Below are positions 8,000-15,667 of a stretch of DNA of 37,730 bases, piece after piece. The notes under the pieces are model-generated. The model did not search any database. It had not been told where the DNA came from and saw nothing but the letters and a program-made list of their open reading frames with translations. Numbering within the stretch: position 1 is the stretch's first letter; every line of letters begins with the position of its first letter. The translations under genes were made by a program, and so were the position numbers. Source of the DNA: an uncultured Elusimicrobia bacterium (GTDB lineage: Bacteria > Elusimicrobiota > Elusimicrobia > Elusimicrobiales > UBA9959); assembly GCA_903889965.1 (NCBI GenBank), contig CAISZM010000087.1, forward strand, positions 1-37,730. Direction: 5' to 3'.

Positions 8000-9544
8000 A
8001 TGAAATCTCTCGCGCTCTTCCCTATCCTGCTGCTTTGCTGCGCGCCGCTTTACGCCGCGGGCGGCGAAAAATCCGAAGCGCTCCCCCCGGGCGCGGGGAT
8101 TGAGAAAGACCCGCAGTACCCGCAGGTAGTTTCTTATACCCTTAAGAACGGCCTGAAGCTCCTTATACTCGAAAAGACCTTCGTCCCCACGGTCTCCTTC
8201 ACCATGATGTTCAAGGTAGGCAACGTGGACGGGCAGCAGGGCAAGACCGGCCTCGCGCACCTTTTCGAGCACATGGCCTTCAAGGGCACCAAGACCATTA
8301 ATTCAGCCGGCTACGACAAGGAAAAGGTAGCCCTCGAAGCGGTGGAGAAAGCCGCGCAGGCGCTTATAGCGGCGGAGACGGAAACCTCCCCCGACCCGAA
8401 GAAGACCGAGGAACTGCGCGGGAAACTGGCGGACGAGGAAAAAGAGGCCGACAAGCTCATCGTCAAGGACGAATACTGGAAGCTCTACAGCACCCTCGGG
8501 GAGTCGGGCATGAACGCCATGACCTCCACCGACTATACCGGCTACGTGGTCTCACTGCCGTCCAACCGGCTTGAGGCCTGGATGATCATAGAATCCGACC
8601 GCTTCAAGAACGCGGTGCTCCGCGAGTTCTACCGTGAGCGAAGCGTGGTCATGGAAGAGCGCCGCATGGGAGAATCCGACCCCAACCGCCTGCTGTGGGA
8701 AACCCTGTTCTCGAACGCTTTCGTCGCACACCCCTATCACAACCCGACCATAGGCTGGATGGACGACCTCACAAGGCTGACCCGCACCGACGCCGATAAG
8801 TTCTTCAAGACCTTCTACGTGCCCAACAACGCCACCCTGGCGATAGTGGGCGACGTCAGGCCGGCCGAAGCGATAAAGCTGGCGGAAAAATATTTCGGCT
8901 CCTGGGAAAGGCGCGAGCTGCCCGAGCGGAACTATACCAAGGAGCCGCCCCAGAAGTCCGAGAAGATCATAAACGTATTCTTCAAGGCCAAGCCGGCCAT
9001 GCGCATCGGCTTCCACAACCCGGGCATGGCTAACCCCGACATCTACGCCCTCCTGATGGCCAGCGAAGTTCTTTCGAACGGGAAAACCGGGCGTTTTTAC
9101 AAGAACCTCGTGGAAGGCAAGGAACTGGCTCTCTACGCCAACTCCGCCCATTCCACCCCGGGAGACCGCTACCCCTCCCTGTTCGTGATAGCGGCCGCGC
9201 CCAAGGCGCCTCACACCCTGGAAGAACTCGACGGGGCGATAATGTCGGAAATAGATACCCTTAAAAAAGAGCCCCCCACGCAGTGGGAACTGGACAAGAT
9301 ACTCAACAACTACCAGGCCGACATGATAAAACAGCTCGAATCCAACCCGGGGCTGGGCATGAGCCTGGCCCACAACGAGGGAATACTTGGCGACTGGCGC
9401 TATGACTGGAAAACCGGCGCCGAACTGAGCAAAGTGAAGCCGGAGGACGTCTCCAGGGCGGCCGCCAAGTACCTCACGAGGGACAACCGGACCGTCGTCT
9501 TCCTGCGTGAGCCGCTGGAACAGGAACAGAGTGGAAAGCCATGA
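8000..9544 (+). CDS. M16 zinc protease, catalytic subunit (exported)
   Basis: The 514-residue insulinase-type (M16) protease has a signal peptide (MKSLALFPILLLCCAPLYAA) and the inverted zinc motif H87-L-F-E90-H91 (GLAHLFEHMAFKG). The distal ligand Glu is probably in the NRLEAWMIIESDR helix. A highly charged insertion of about 50 residues (roughly 105-155) sits between these two elements. The start at 8000 is preferred over the upstream ATG at 7988 because GGAGG (7990-7994) lies just before it and the signal peptide then begins normally. The stop overlaps the next gene's start (ATGA), so the two M16 chains are co-translated. They probably form a heterodimer that degrades peptides in the periplasm. 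Confidence 0.92.
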   Translation: MKSLALFPILLLCCAPLYAAGGEKSEALPPGAGIEKDPQYPQVVSYTLKNGLKLLILEKTFVPTVSFTMMFKVGNVDGQQGKTGLAHLFEHMAFKGTKTINSAGYDKEKVALEAVEKAAQALIAAETETSPDPKKTEELRGKLADEEKEADKLIVKDEYWKLYSTLGESGMNAMTSTDYTGYVVSLPSNRLEAWMIIESDRFKNAVLREFYRERSVVMEERRMGESDPNRLLWETLFSNAFVAHPYHNPTIGWMDDLTRLTRTDADKFFKTFYVPNNATLAIVGDVRPAEAIKLAEKYFGSWERRELPERNYTKEPPQKSEKIINVFFKAKPAMRIGFHNPGMANPDIYALLMASEVLSNGKTGRFYKNLVEGKELALYANSAHSTPGDRYPSLFVIAAAPKAPHTLEELDGAIMSEIDTLKKEPPTQWELDKILNNYQADMIKQLESNPGLGMSLAHNEGILGDWRYDWKTGAELSKVKPEDVSRAAAKYLTRDNRTVVFLREPLEQEQSGKP

Positions 9545-10944
9545 AAAAATCAACCATACCAGGAGCCGCAATAATGACACTTCTAAGCGCCGCCACGCTG
9601 TTCGCGCTGCCCCCCGTCCTGCCCAGACTCGACGCGGTAAATTTTAAGCCGCCGGCGGGGGACCGCGTAACGCTGGATAACGGCATGGTGGTCTACCTGA
9701 TGAAGGACGCCACCCTCCCCGTAGTCCACATAACGGCTTTTATCAAGACGGGGAAGATGAACGACCCCGTCGAAAAGATCGGCCTGGGGGAGATGACCGC
9801 CGGCCTGCTGAAGGACGGGGGCACGCTAAAATACAAGCCCGAAGAAATAGACAAGACCCTGGAATTCCTGGCCGCGCAGGTGGAAAGCTCCATCGGCAAT
9901 GAAGAAGCCCGCGCGGACATGACCTCCCTAAAAAAAGACCTGGATACCGTGCTGGACATCTACGCCGAGGTCCTCATGCACCCGTCCTTCGAAGAGGATA
10001 AGGTCAAGCTGAAAAGGGACGAAACCCTGGAGATGATACGCCGCCGCAACGACGATCCCGGCCGCGAGGCGGTCCGCGAAGCTATCCGCGCCTTCTACGG
10101 CCCGGCCCACCCCTACGGCTGGCGCACGGAAGAGGCCACCGTCAACGCCGTCACCATCGAGGACATGAAGGCCTACCACCAGAACTATTACAAGCCCAAC
10201 AATATCATCCTGGCGGTGGCTGGCGATTTCGGCTCCAACGACGAGATCCTGGCCAAGCTTAAAGCCAGGTTCGGCGCCTGGGCCAAGGGCGAAGTTAAAT
10301 TCCCCGTCATACCCCCGGTATCGATCAAGGGCGCGAGGCAGGTTTACTTTATCAACAAGGACATCGCGCAGGCCTTTATAGTGGTGCTGCAGAAGGGCGT
10401 GAAACGCCTGGACCCCGTGGAATACCCGCTTACGGTCGCGAACGAAATGCTTGGCGGCGGACTTTCCTCCAGGCTGGCGTCCGAAATACGCTCGCGCAAG
10501 GGCCTCGCCTATACCGTCTACAGCTACTTCGCCAAGAAACCGGACTACGGATACATTATCGGCTACTGCGGCACCAAACCCGAAACGTACTCGCAGGCCC
10601 TGTCGGAAATGCTCAAGCAGTTCTCCGTCATGGCCGCGGAACAGGCTCCCGCGGAGGAAGTGACGCGCGCCAAGGATTCGCTGGTGAACTCCTTCGTCTT
10701 CAAGTTCCCCACGCCGTTCGAGCTGATAACGGAAAGGGCCTCTTACGAATACTACGGCTACCCGGGGGACTACCTGGACAACTACGTGGAAAACATAGCC
10801 AAGGTAAACCCGGCCGAAGTGCTCGCTACCGCCGGGAAGCTCTTCAAGCCGGAGAACTCGCTCATCTTCGTGATCGGGAACTCCGCGAAGTTCGACAAAC
10901 CGCTTACGGAATTCGGGCCGGTCACGGAGCTTAAGGAAGACTAG
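9541..10944 (+). CDS. M16-family protein, non-catalytic partner subunit (exported)
   Basis: The 467-residue M16 homologue has a signal peptide. Where active members have HxxEH it reads GLGEMTAGLLKDGG, so it cannot bind zinc. It keeps the C-terminal Arg/Tyr substrate-binding segment (SSRLASEIRSRKGLAYTVYSYF region, about residues 315-335). This split matches two-chain M16 enzymes, in which one chain brings HxxEH and the other the R/Y pair. The ATG overlaps the stop of the catalytic gene by four bases, which argues for fixed stoichiometry. Confidence 0.9.
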   Translation: MKKSTIPGAAIMTLLSAATLFALPPVLPRLDAVNFKPPAGDRVTLDNGMVVYLMKDATLPVVHITAFIKTGKMNDPVEKIGLGEMTAGLLKDGGTLKYKPEEIDKTLEFLAAQVESSIGNEEARADMTSLKKDLDTVLDIYAEVLMHPSFEEDKVKLKRDETLEMIRRRNDDPGREAVREAIRAFYGPAHPYGWRTEEATVNAVTIEDMKAYHQNYYKPNNIILAVAGDFGSNDEILAKLKARFGAWAKGEVKFPVIPPVSIKGARQVYFINKDIAQAFIVVLQKGVKRLDPVEYPLTVANEMLGGGLSSRLASEIRSRKGLAYTVYSYFAKKPDYGYIIGYCGTKPETYSQALSEMLKQFSVMAAEQAPAEEVTRAKDSLVNSFVFKFPTPFELITERASYEYYGYPGDYLDNYVENIAKVNPAEVLATAGKLFKPENSLIFVIGNSAKFDKPLTEFGPVTELKED

Positions 10945-10954
10945 GCCGTACAGA

Positions 10955-10998
10955 GGCAAAAAGAAAAGGCCCCGTAAAAGGGGCCTTTTCTTTTTGCC
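10955..10998. terminator. Bidirectional terminator between the M16 operon and ybgC
   Basis: A perfect 19-pair stem (10955-10973 with 10980-10998) has a 6-base loop. A-rich and T-rich flanks within the stem let it work in both directions. It separates two convergent transcription units. Confidence 0.9.
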
Positions 10999-11007
10999 GG
11001 GCGCGCC

Positions 11008-11388
11008 CTACTTTTCAAGCAAGGCCTTAATTTCGGGCGGCAGCTCTATCAGCTTCAGGTCCGGGCCCACGCAGACCAGGTCCGTTTCCGCCTTCGCTAC
11101 AAGCCTGCCTTCCTGGTTATTCAGCCGGTAGGAGAAGATTATGCGGTAGGGGGTATATTCCTTGACCGAAACCTCCACGTCCAGCGTATCCCCGTAAAGG
11201 GCCGGGGCCTTGTATTCCATCTCCTGCCGCTTCACGGCGAAACCGACGCCTTTGGCCAGCAAACCCTTGACCGTGAGGCCCCGCGCCTCCAGGAACTCGG
11301 AGCGGGCCTCCTCCAGGTATTTAAGATAGTTGGCGTGGTAAACCGCGCCGCTCGAATCCGTGTCGTAGTAGTAGACGCGCCGCTTCAT
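11008..11388 (-). CDS. ybgC: YbgC-type acyl-CoA thioesterase
   Basis: The 126-residue single-domain hotdog-fold protein is of the 4-hydroxybenzoyl-CoA thioesterase class. The N-terminal YYDTDSSGAVYHANYLKYLE stretch holds the catalytic Asp and the GxVYHxNY signature of the YbgC/FadM group. Members hydrolyse short- or medium-chain acyl-CoAs in the cytosol; in proteobacteria YbgC sits with the Tol-Pal genes, which are absent here. AGGTG lies about five bases before the ATG, and the gene starts only 7 bases after the YjbQ-like gene, so it is the last gene of a three-gene operon. Confidence 0.9.
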   Translation of the reverse strand: MKRRVYYYDTDSSGAVYHANYLKYLEEARSEFLEARGLTVKGLLAKGVGFAVKRQEMEYKAPALYGDTLDVEVSVKEYTPYRIIFSYRLNNQEGRLVAKAETDLVCVGPDLKLIELPPEIKALLEK

Positions 11389-11395
11389 ATTTCAC

Positions 11396-11812
11396 CTACT
11401 CGCCGATTATCTTTATCAGTACGCGCTTGGAGCGCTGCCCGTCGAACTCCCCGTAGAATATACGCTCCCACGGGCCGAAATCCAGTTCGCCCTCCGTCAC
11501 GGCCACCACCACCTCGCGGCCCATGATGGTGCGCTTGAGGTGGGCGTCGCCGTTGTCCTCGCCGGTCAGGTTATGCTTATAACCGCCAGGGTCATACGGC
11601 GCAAGTTTCTCTACCCACTCGAGAAAGTCCTGATGCAGGCCCGGTTCATTATCGTTAATGAACACGCTGGAGGTAATGTGCATGGAGTTGACGAGGCAGA
11701 GCCCCTCTTTGACGCCGCTTTTTTTAAGTTCGGCCTCGACGCCGGAAGTTATGTTGACCACGGCGTAGCGCTCATCCGTCTTTATGGAAAGGTAGGCGGT
11801 ATGGGATTTCAC
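11396..11812 (-). CDS. YjbQ-family protein (UPF0047), canonical copy
   Basis: The 138-residue protein has the conserved UPF0047 positions: [17 protein letters not shown], a DF..W...LAP segment, [21 protein letters not shown] (Asn, Asp and His cluster) and [14 protein letters not shown]. The family is a small cytosolic fold annotated as a secondary thiamine-phosphate synthase from E. coli YjbQ. The physiological role is unclear. The start overlaps the stop of the upstream paralogue by 4 bases. Confidence 0.9.
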   Translation of the reverse strand: MKSHTAYLSIKTDERYAVVNITSGVEAELKKSGVKEGLCLVNSMHITSSVFINDNEPGLHQDFLEWVEKLAPYDPGGYKHNLTGEDNGDAHLKRTIMGREVVVAVTEGELDFGPWERIFYGEFDGQRSKRVLIKIIGE

Positions 11813-12213
11813 AGCTCCCCCGTGAACTGCGCCACCACCTGCCGGTCGCGCGCCGCGTCGAATTCAGCCACCACCACCTGCTGCCGCGCGCCCAGCATCA
11901 GCTTCGCGTCGCGGAACGGTATGGTGAGCGACTGGCCCTGCAGGGCTGAGCGCAGGTGGCCAAAGCCGTTATCGCCGCTGGAGTAAACCGCGCCCGCGGG
12001 GGCAAGGCGCTCGTAAAGGTCGCCCATGTCCTTCATAAGGCCGAGTTCGTACTCGCAAGCCGCCACCGAGAACATTGAGCCCGCCGCGAAAACCAGCAGG
12101 CTGCCCTCCCTCAGGCGGGATTCTTTCAGCAGGATGCGCAGGTCGTCCGTAATATTCACCAGGTCGCCCTGGCCCGAAGTTTTCAAGGATATTTCTTTGG
12201 TCACAATTTTCAT
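11809..12213 (-). CDS. YjbQ-family protein, divergent paralogue
   Basis: The 134-residue protein aligns with its neighbour along the whole length, for example [19 protein letters not shown] and [13 protein letters not shown]. It lacks the MHITSS motif (AAGSMFS here) and the NE..D and YKHN residues, while keeping one His and the EFD end. It may be a non-catalytic partner of the next gene, to which it is joined by a 4-base overlap. I start it at ATG 12213 because a run of G (GGGGG, acting as a Shine-Dalgarno site) lies just upstream. A longer start at 12228 would overlap that site. Confidence 0.8.
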   Translation of the reverse strand: MKIVTKEISLKTSGQGDLVNITDDLRILLKESRLREGSLLVFAAGSMFSVAACEYELGLMKDMGDLYERLAPAGAVYSSGDNGFGHLRSALQGQSLTIPFRDAKLMLGARQQVVVAEFDAARDRQVVAQFTGEL

Positions 12214-12236
12214 CAGTCCCCCCCCCAACCGGAAAT

Positions 12237-12242
12237 ATTCTA
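12237..12242 (-). promoter_or_regulatory. -10 box of the yjbQ-yjbQ-ybgC operon
   Basis: On the minus strand TAGAAT lies 23 bases before the ATG at 12213. It is divergent from the rpmB promoter within a 71-base intergenic region. Confidence 0.4.
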
Positions 12243-12269
12243 CATAATTTGGGTTTACCGGCAGGGATT

Positions 12270-12278
12270 TGGTATAAT
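12270..12278 (+). promoter_or_regulatory. Extended -10 promoter of rpmB (leaderless)
   Basis: TGG followed by a perfect TATAAT (12273-12278) makes an extended -10. Six bases separate it from the ATG at 12285, so transcription should begin at or next to the A of the start codon. There is no Shine-Dalgarno sequence. Confidence 0.7.
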
Positions 12279-12284
12279 TGAGGC

Positions 12285-12479
12285 ATGTCCTACAAATGCG
12301 AACTTTGCGGCAAAAGGCCCGTTTCGGGAAACTCTTACAGCCATTCCAACAGAGCTACCAAGCGGATCTTCAGGCCCAACCTTCAGAAACAGAAAGTGGC
12401 TTTGGGCGGCAAGACCCAGTCCGTTTATATATGCACCGTCTGCATAAAAAGCGGCAAGGCGTCGCGCCCGCTTAAATAA
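12285..12479 (+). CDS. rpmB: Large ribosomal subunit protein bL28 (zinc-binding type)
   Basis: This 64-residue ribosomal protein has the bL28 core GKRPVSGNSYSHSNRATKR and the basic RPLK end. It is the Cys-containing form: C5-x-x-C8 and C50-x-x-C53 can hold a zinc ion. The start at 12285 is fixed by the N-terminal MSYKCELCGK and by the -10 box six bases upstream, which predicts a leaderless message. It is transcribed alone. Confidence 0.95.
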   Translation: MSYKCELCGKRPVSGNSYSHSNRATKRIFRPNLQKQKVALGGKTQSVYICTVCIKSGKASRPLK

Positions 12480-12697
12480 CCCCCCGCGGGGACTTTCCAT
12501 GTTTTACAGGTACGGCCGCTCCCTCCCGGGGGCGGCCATGTTTATTAGGGCGGGGAACGCGCGGCGCCTTCCCGGCAACAAGAATTCAATATTTTATATA
12601 CACGCCTTTTGTATAATTTCCTTGTATCTTTCGGAAAACGATTTTCAGGACCCAACGCGGTCCTATAGCGTTTTTTCGCGTTCACCGGAGGCCATAA
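12480..12697 (+). promoter_or_regulatory. Terminator of rpmB and promoter/leader of the coiled-coil operon
   Basis: A GC-rich hairpin at 12514-12537 (GGCCGCTCCC pairing with GGGGGCGGCC, one bulge) may end rpmB. A perfect TATAAT at 12612-12617 should start the next unit, giving a leader of about 75 bases. That leader contains a GGACC/GGTCC hairpin (12648-12663) overlapping a second possible hairpin, AACGC (12654-12658) with GCGTT (12668-12672), which runs into a T6 tract (12671-12676). A CCGGAGG ribosome-binding site follows before ATG 12698. The small open frame in this gap looks spurious. Confidence 0.5.
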
Positions 12698-15661
12698 ATG
12701 GAGCAGGAACCTAAACTAGACCCGTCCGCCATAACGGACGTGGAAACCGCCAAGCTGGCCCTTCGCTGGGCCGTGGAAAAGATACACGGCCTCCAGGAGG
12801 ATATCGGCCGCCTGCGGGAGGACAACAAGAACAAATCGAATATAAGCCGCGCCCTCACGGAGCAGCTGGAACAGAAAACCGAGATCCTTAAAAAATGGCA
12901 GGGCACAATCAAGACCTGGGAAGAGAACTGGAAAACCCAGACCGCGATGGAGTCCGACCTTAAATCCAAACTCCGCGAACAGATACTGAACGAGGAGACC
13001 GCCAACTGGCGGTCAGCCCGCGCGCAGCTTGAAAAAGAAATCCAGGCGCTGAAGAACGAACTTTCCTCGAGGGAGGCGGAAATAGGCCGCATCAAGCTGG
13101 CCATGATAGACGAGTCCCGCAAAACAGCGGAGATCGGCGAAGCGGAGCTTCAGGCGCTGCTCGCAAAACACCAGGACAACCTGGCCGCCAGGGAAACGGC
13201 TATGGCGGAAAAGTACGCCAACCTCGAACGCGAACTGATAAGTTCGCAGCGCCTGCGCGCCGAGCAGGAAGAGCTGGCGCTGCGGGAGCGCTACGAACTT
13301 AAACTGCGGGACCTTTCCAAGCTGCACGAGCAGAAAGAGGCCCAGTTGGACAAATTCCGCCAGGAGCTGGAGGACGAGCGAGCCGAAAAACTGAAAGATC
13401 TAAGGGCGGAAGCCTCCCGCGAACTGGAAGCCCGCGCGCATGAGCAGGAGGGCGCGCGCGCCGCTAAGCTGGCCGCGGACGAAGCCGCAATAAGGGCCTC
13501 TCTGGAAAATAGCTCCAACGAACGCCTGGCGCGAGCCGAAGAGGAAGCTAAAGCGGAAATAGCCGCACATAAAACGGCCTCGGAAAAAGAACTGGAAGCC
13601 CTGCGCGGCCGCATGAGGGCCTATGTGGAAAAACGCGAGCAGGAATACGTTAATTTGCGCCTGGAGATGGAGGGCCAGCTGGCCGAACTGGTAAAGAAAC
13701 GCGAGGAAGAAACCCGGCTGCGCTATGAAAAGGCCGTGGAAGAAGCCCGCTCACAGTGGGAGCGCGCTGCGGCTGAAAACCTGGCGCGCGCCGACAAAGC
13801 CGCAGCCGGGCGCGCCGCGGAGATGGAAGCGGAGCTGGCGAAACGCGCCCAGGAAACCGAAGCGGCCAAGGCCGCGGAATTAAAAGTTCTCCGTAGCGGA
13901 CTGGAGGCCGAAATGCGCGCCAGGGAAGAGGCGCTGCGCGCCTCCCTGCTGGAAGAGCAGGGCGCGTGGACCGTGCGCCAGCAGGCCGCGCTCGAAGCCA
14001 CGAGGCTGGCGCTGGAAAAAAGCCACTCGGACAGACTGGAAAGCCTTAAGGCCGGGCTGGAAGAGGCCTACCAGGCAAAAGAGAAAGCGCTTGAAAACCG
14101 CGCGGCAGAGGCGCAGCGCAAGCTCAGGGCCGAGTCCCTGGCCCGCGAGAACGAATGGCGGCTGGAAAAGGAAGCCGCGCTACAGGCGGAAAAAGAGAAG
14201 CTCAAAACCGAACTGGACAGCAGCCGGGAACTGCTCCGCAAGCGCCTGTCCCAGTTCGAGGACGAATTAAAACTCAAATACTCCGGCAAGGAAGCCGAGC
14301 TGGAAAAAGCCAACATAGCGGCGGCCGCGCTCCTTAAAGAGGAGCTTCGCAAGGAAGCGGAAGCGGAACGGTCGCGCCTGCGCGCCCGCACCGAGCAGGA
14401 AAAAAAGGACCTGGAGCAGCAGGCGGCCGCCCTGCGCGGCGAATTCTCAGCCCTGGAGGCCGCCCTTGAGGAAAAGTTCCGCAAGCGCGAGGAGGATCTT
14501 AAGGAAAGGCTCCGCCTGAAACAGGAGGAGACGGAAAAGTCGTTCGCGGAAAAGCTGGAAACCGAAAGGCGCCACATGGCCGCGGAATTTTCGGGCCGGC
14601 TGGCCGCCGCCGAAAGGGAACACCTGAAGGTCCTGGAGGAGAAAACGGCGGAAGAAGGCGCCCACGCCGCCAGGGTAGTGGAACTGCAGGCCGCCGCGGA
14701 AGAGCGCGGCCGCCAGGAAAGGCTGAAGGCCGAAGAGGCTTTCCATTCGCGCGAGCTGCACCTCGCCTCGAGGGAAGCGGAGCTGGACAAATCGCGCGGC
14801 ATCCTCGAACGGCAGAACAGCGAACTGAAGCTTAACCTTTACCGGGACCTGCAGGGAAAAGAGCACGAGCTCTTCGGAAAACTTGCGGCGGCCAAGGAAG
14901 AAATGTACCAGGCCCTGAACGCGCACCGCGAGGTGCTTGACCGGGAATACGAAGAGCGTCTGGCCGGGCTGCGCGGGAAAGAAGCCCAGCTGGAGGAGCG
15001 CCTTGAGGAGAAGCTTAAGGCCGCCGAAAGCGCCCACAAACAGAAGCTCGAGGACGAGCTCGATAAACTTTCCATCGAATTCGAAGGGAGGAAGGCCGAT
15101 CTCGAGAACCGCTTCAAGAACCGCGACCAGGCCGTCAACTCCTCGCTGTCTGACAGGCAGGCCAGGCTGGAGGCCGAGTTCATCGCAAGGGAACAGGCCT
15201 CGATCGCCGCGCAGGACAAGGCCCTGGACAAGCGGCGCCTGGAGCTTGAGAACGCCATAGCCCGCAGGGAAAAGGAACTGGAGAAGAAATACTCCGACAT
15301 GTCCGAAAAGTTTTCCGCGCAGTACCAGCGGGAACGCTCCGAGTGGGAATCGAAAAAACTTGAACTCTTGAACGCCGAACAGCGCGCCCTGCAGGCCGCG
15401 TTCGAGAAAAAAGAGGCCGTGCAGAGCCAGAAACTGGATGAGGAACTGGCGAAGCGCCGCGCCGAACGGCTCCGCCTGGAGGAGGAGTTCGCCGCCAGGA
15501 AGGACGCGCTCGAGAACGATTATTACGCGGAACTGGAGCGGGCCAGAAGCTCCCTCGATAAACTGCGCGCCGGCCTGGAGGCCGGGCTTGACGCCCGCGC
15601 CCGCGAACTGGAAGAACAAAGGAACAGGCTTACGGAAAAGAAAGCCAACAAGGAAGATTAA
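12698..15661 (+). CDS. Giant coiled-coil protein 1
   Basis: The 987-residue protein is almost wholly Ala, Glu, Arg, Lys, Leu and Gln in heptad-like order from about residue 30 to the end, so it should be a very long rod. I see no signal peptide, membrane segment or globular enzyme domain. The first 70 residues (KLDPSAITDVETAKLALRWA and the Trp-rich KKWQGTIKTWEENWKTQ) are the least repetitive and could be a capping or docking part. The ATG follows CCGGAGG by a good distance. It is joined to the next, similar gene by only six bases. A cytoskeletal, scaffold or cell-shape role is possible by analogy with bacterial coiled-coil filaments, but composition alone does not show it. Confidence 0.85.
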   Translation: MEQEPKLDPSAITDVETAKLALRWAVEKIHGLQEDIGRLREDNKNKSNISRALTEQLEQKTEILKKWQGTIKTWEENWKTQTAMESDLKSKLREQILNEETANWRSARAQLEKEIQALKNELSSREAEIGRIKLAMIDESRKTAEIGEAELQALLAKHQDNLAARETAMAEKYANLERELISSQRLRAEQEELALRERYELKLRDLSKLHEQKEAQLDKFRQELEDERAEKLKDLRAEASRELEARAHEQEGARAAKLAADEAAIRASLENSSNERLARAEEEAKAEIAAHKTASEKELEALRGRMRAYVEKREQEYVNLRLEMEGQLAELVKKREEETRLRYEKAVEEARSQWERAAAENLARADKAAAGRAAEMEAELAKRAQETEAAKAAELKVLRSGLEAEMRAREEALRASLLEEQGAWTVRQQAALEATRLALEKSHSDRLESLKAGLEEAYQAKEKALENRAAEAQRKLRAESLARENEWRLEKEAALQAEKEKLKTELDSSRELLRKRLSQFEDELKLKYSGKEAELEKANIAAAALLKEELRKEAEAERSRLRARTEQEKKDLEQQAAALRGEFSALEAALEEKFRKREEDLKERLRLKQEETEKSFAEKLETERRHMAAEFSGRLAAAEREHLKVLEEKTAEEGAHAARVVELQAAAEERGRQERLKAEEAFHSRELHLASREAELDKSRGILERQNSELKLNLYRDLQGKEHELFGKLAAAKEEMYQALNAHREVLDREYEERLAGLRGKEAQLEERLEEKLKAAESAHKQKLEDELDKLSIEFEGRKADLENRFKNRDQAVNSSLSDRQARLEAEFIAREQASIAAQDKALDKRRLELENAIARREKELEKKYSDMSEKFSAQYQRERSEWESKKLELLNAEQRALQAAFEKKEAVQSQKLDEELAKRRAERLRLEEEFAARKDALENDYYAELERARSSLDKLRAGLEAGLDARARELEEQRNRLTEKKANKED

Positions 15662-15667
15662 CCGCTT

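Noticed and set aside
12499-12714. 71-codon open frame between rpmB and the first coiled-coil gene
   Set aside because: It runs through a terminator-like hairpin, the promoter and the start of the next gene, and has no ribosome-binding site.
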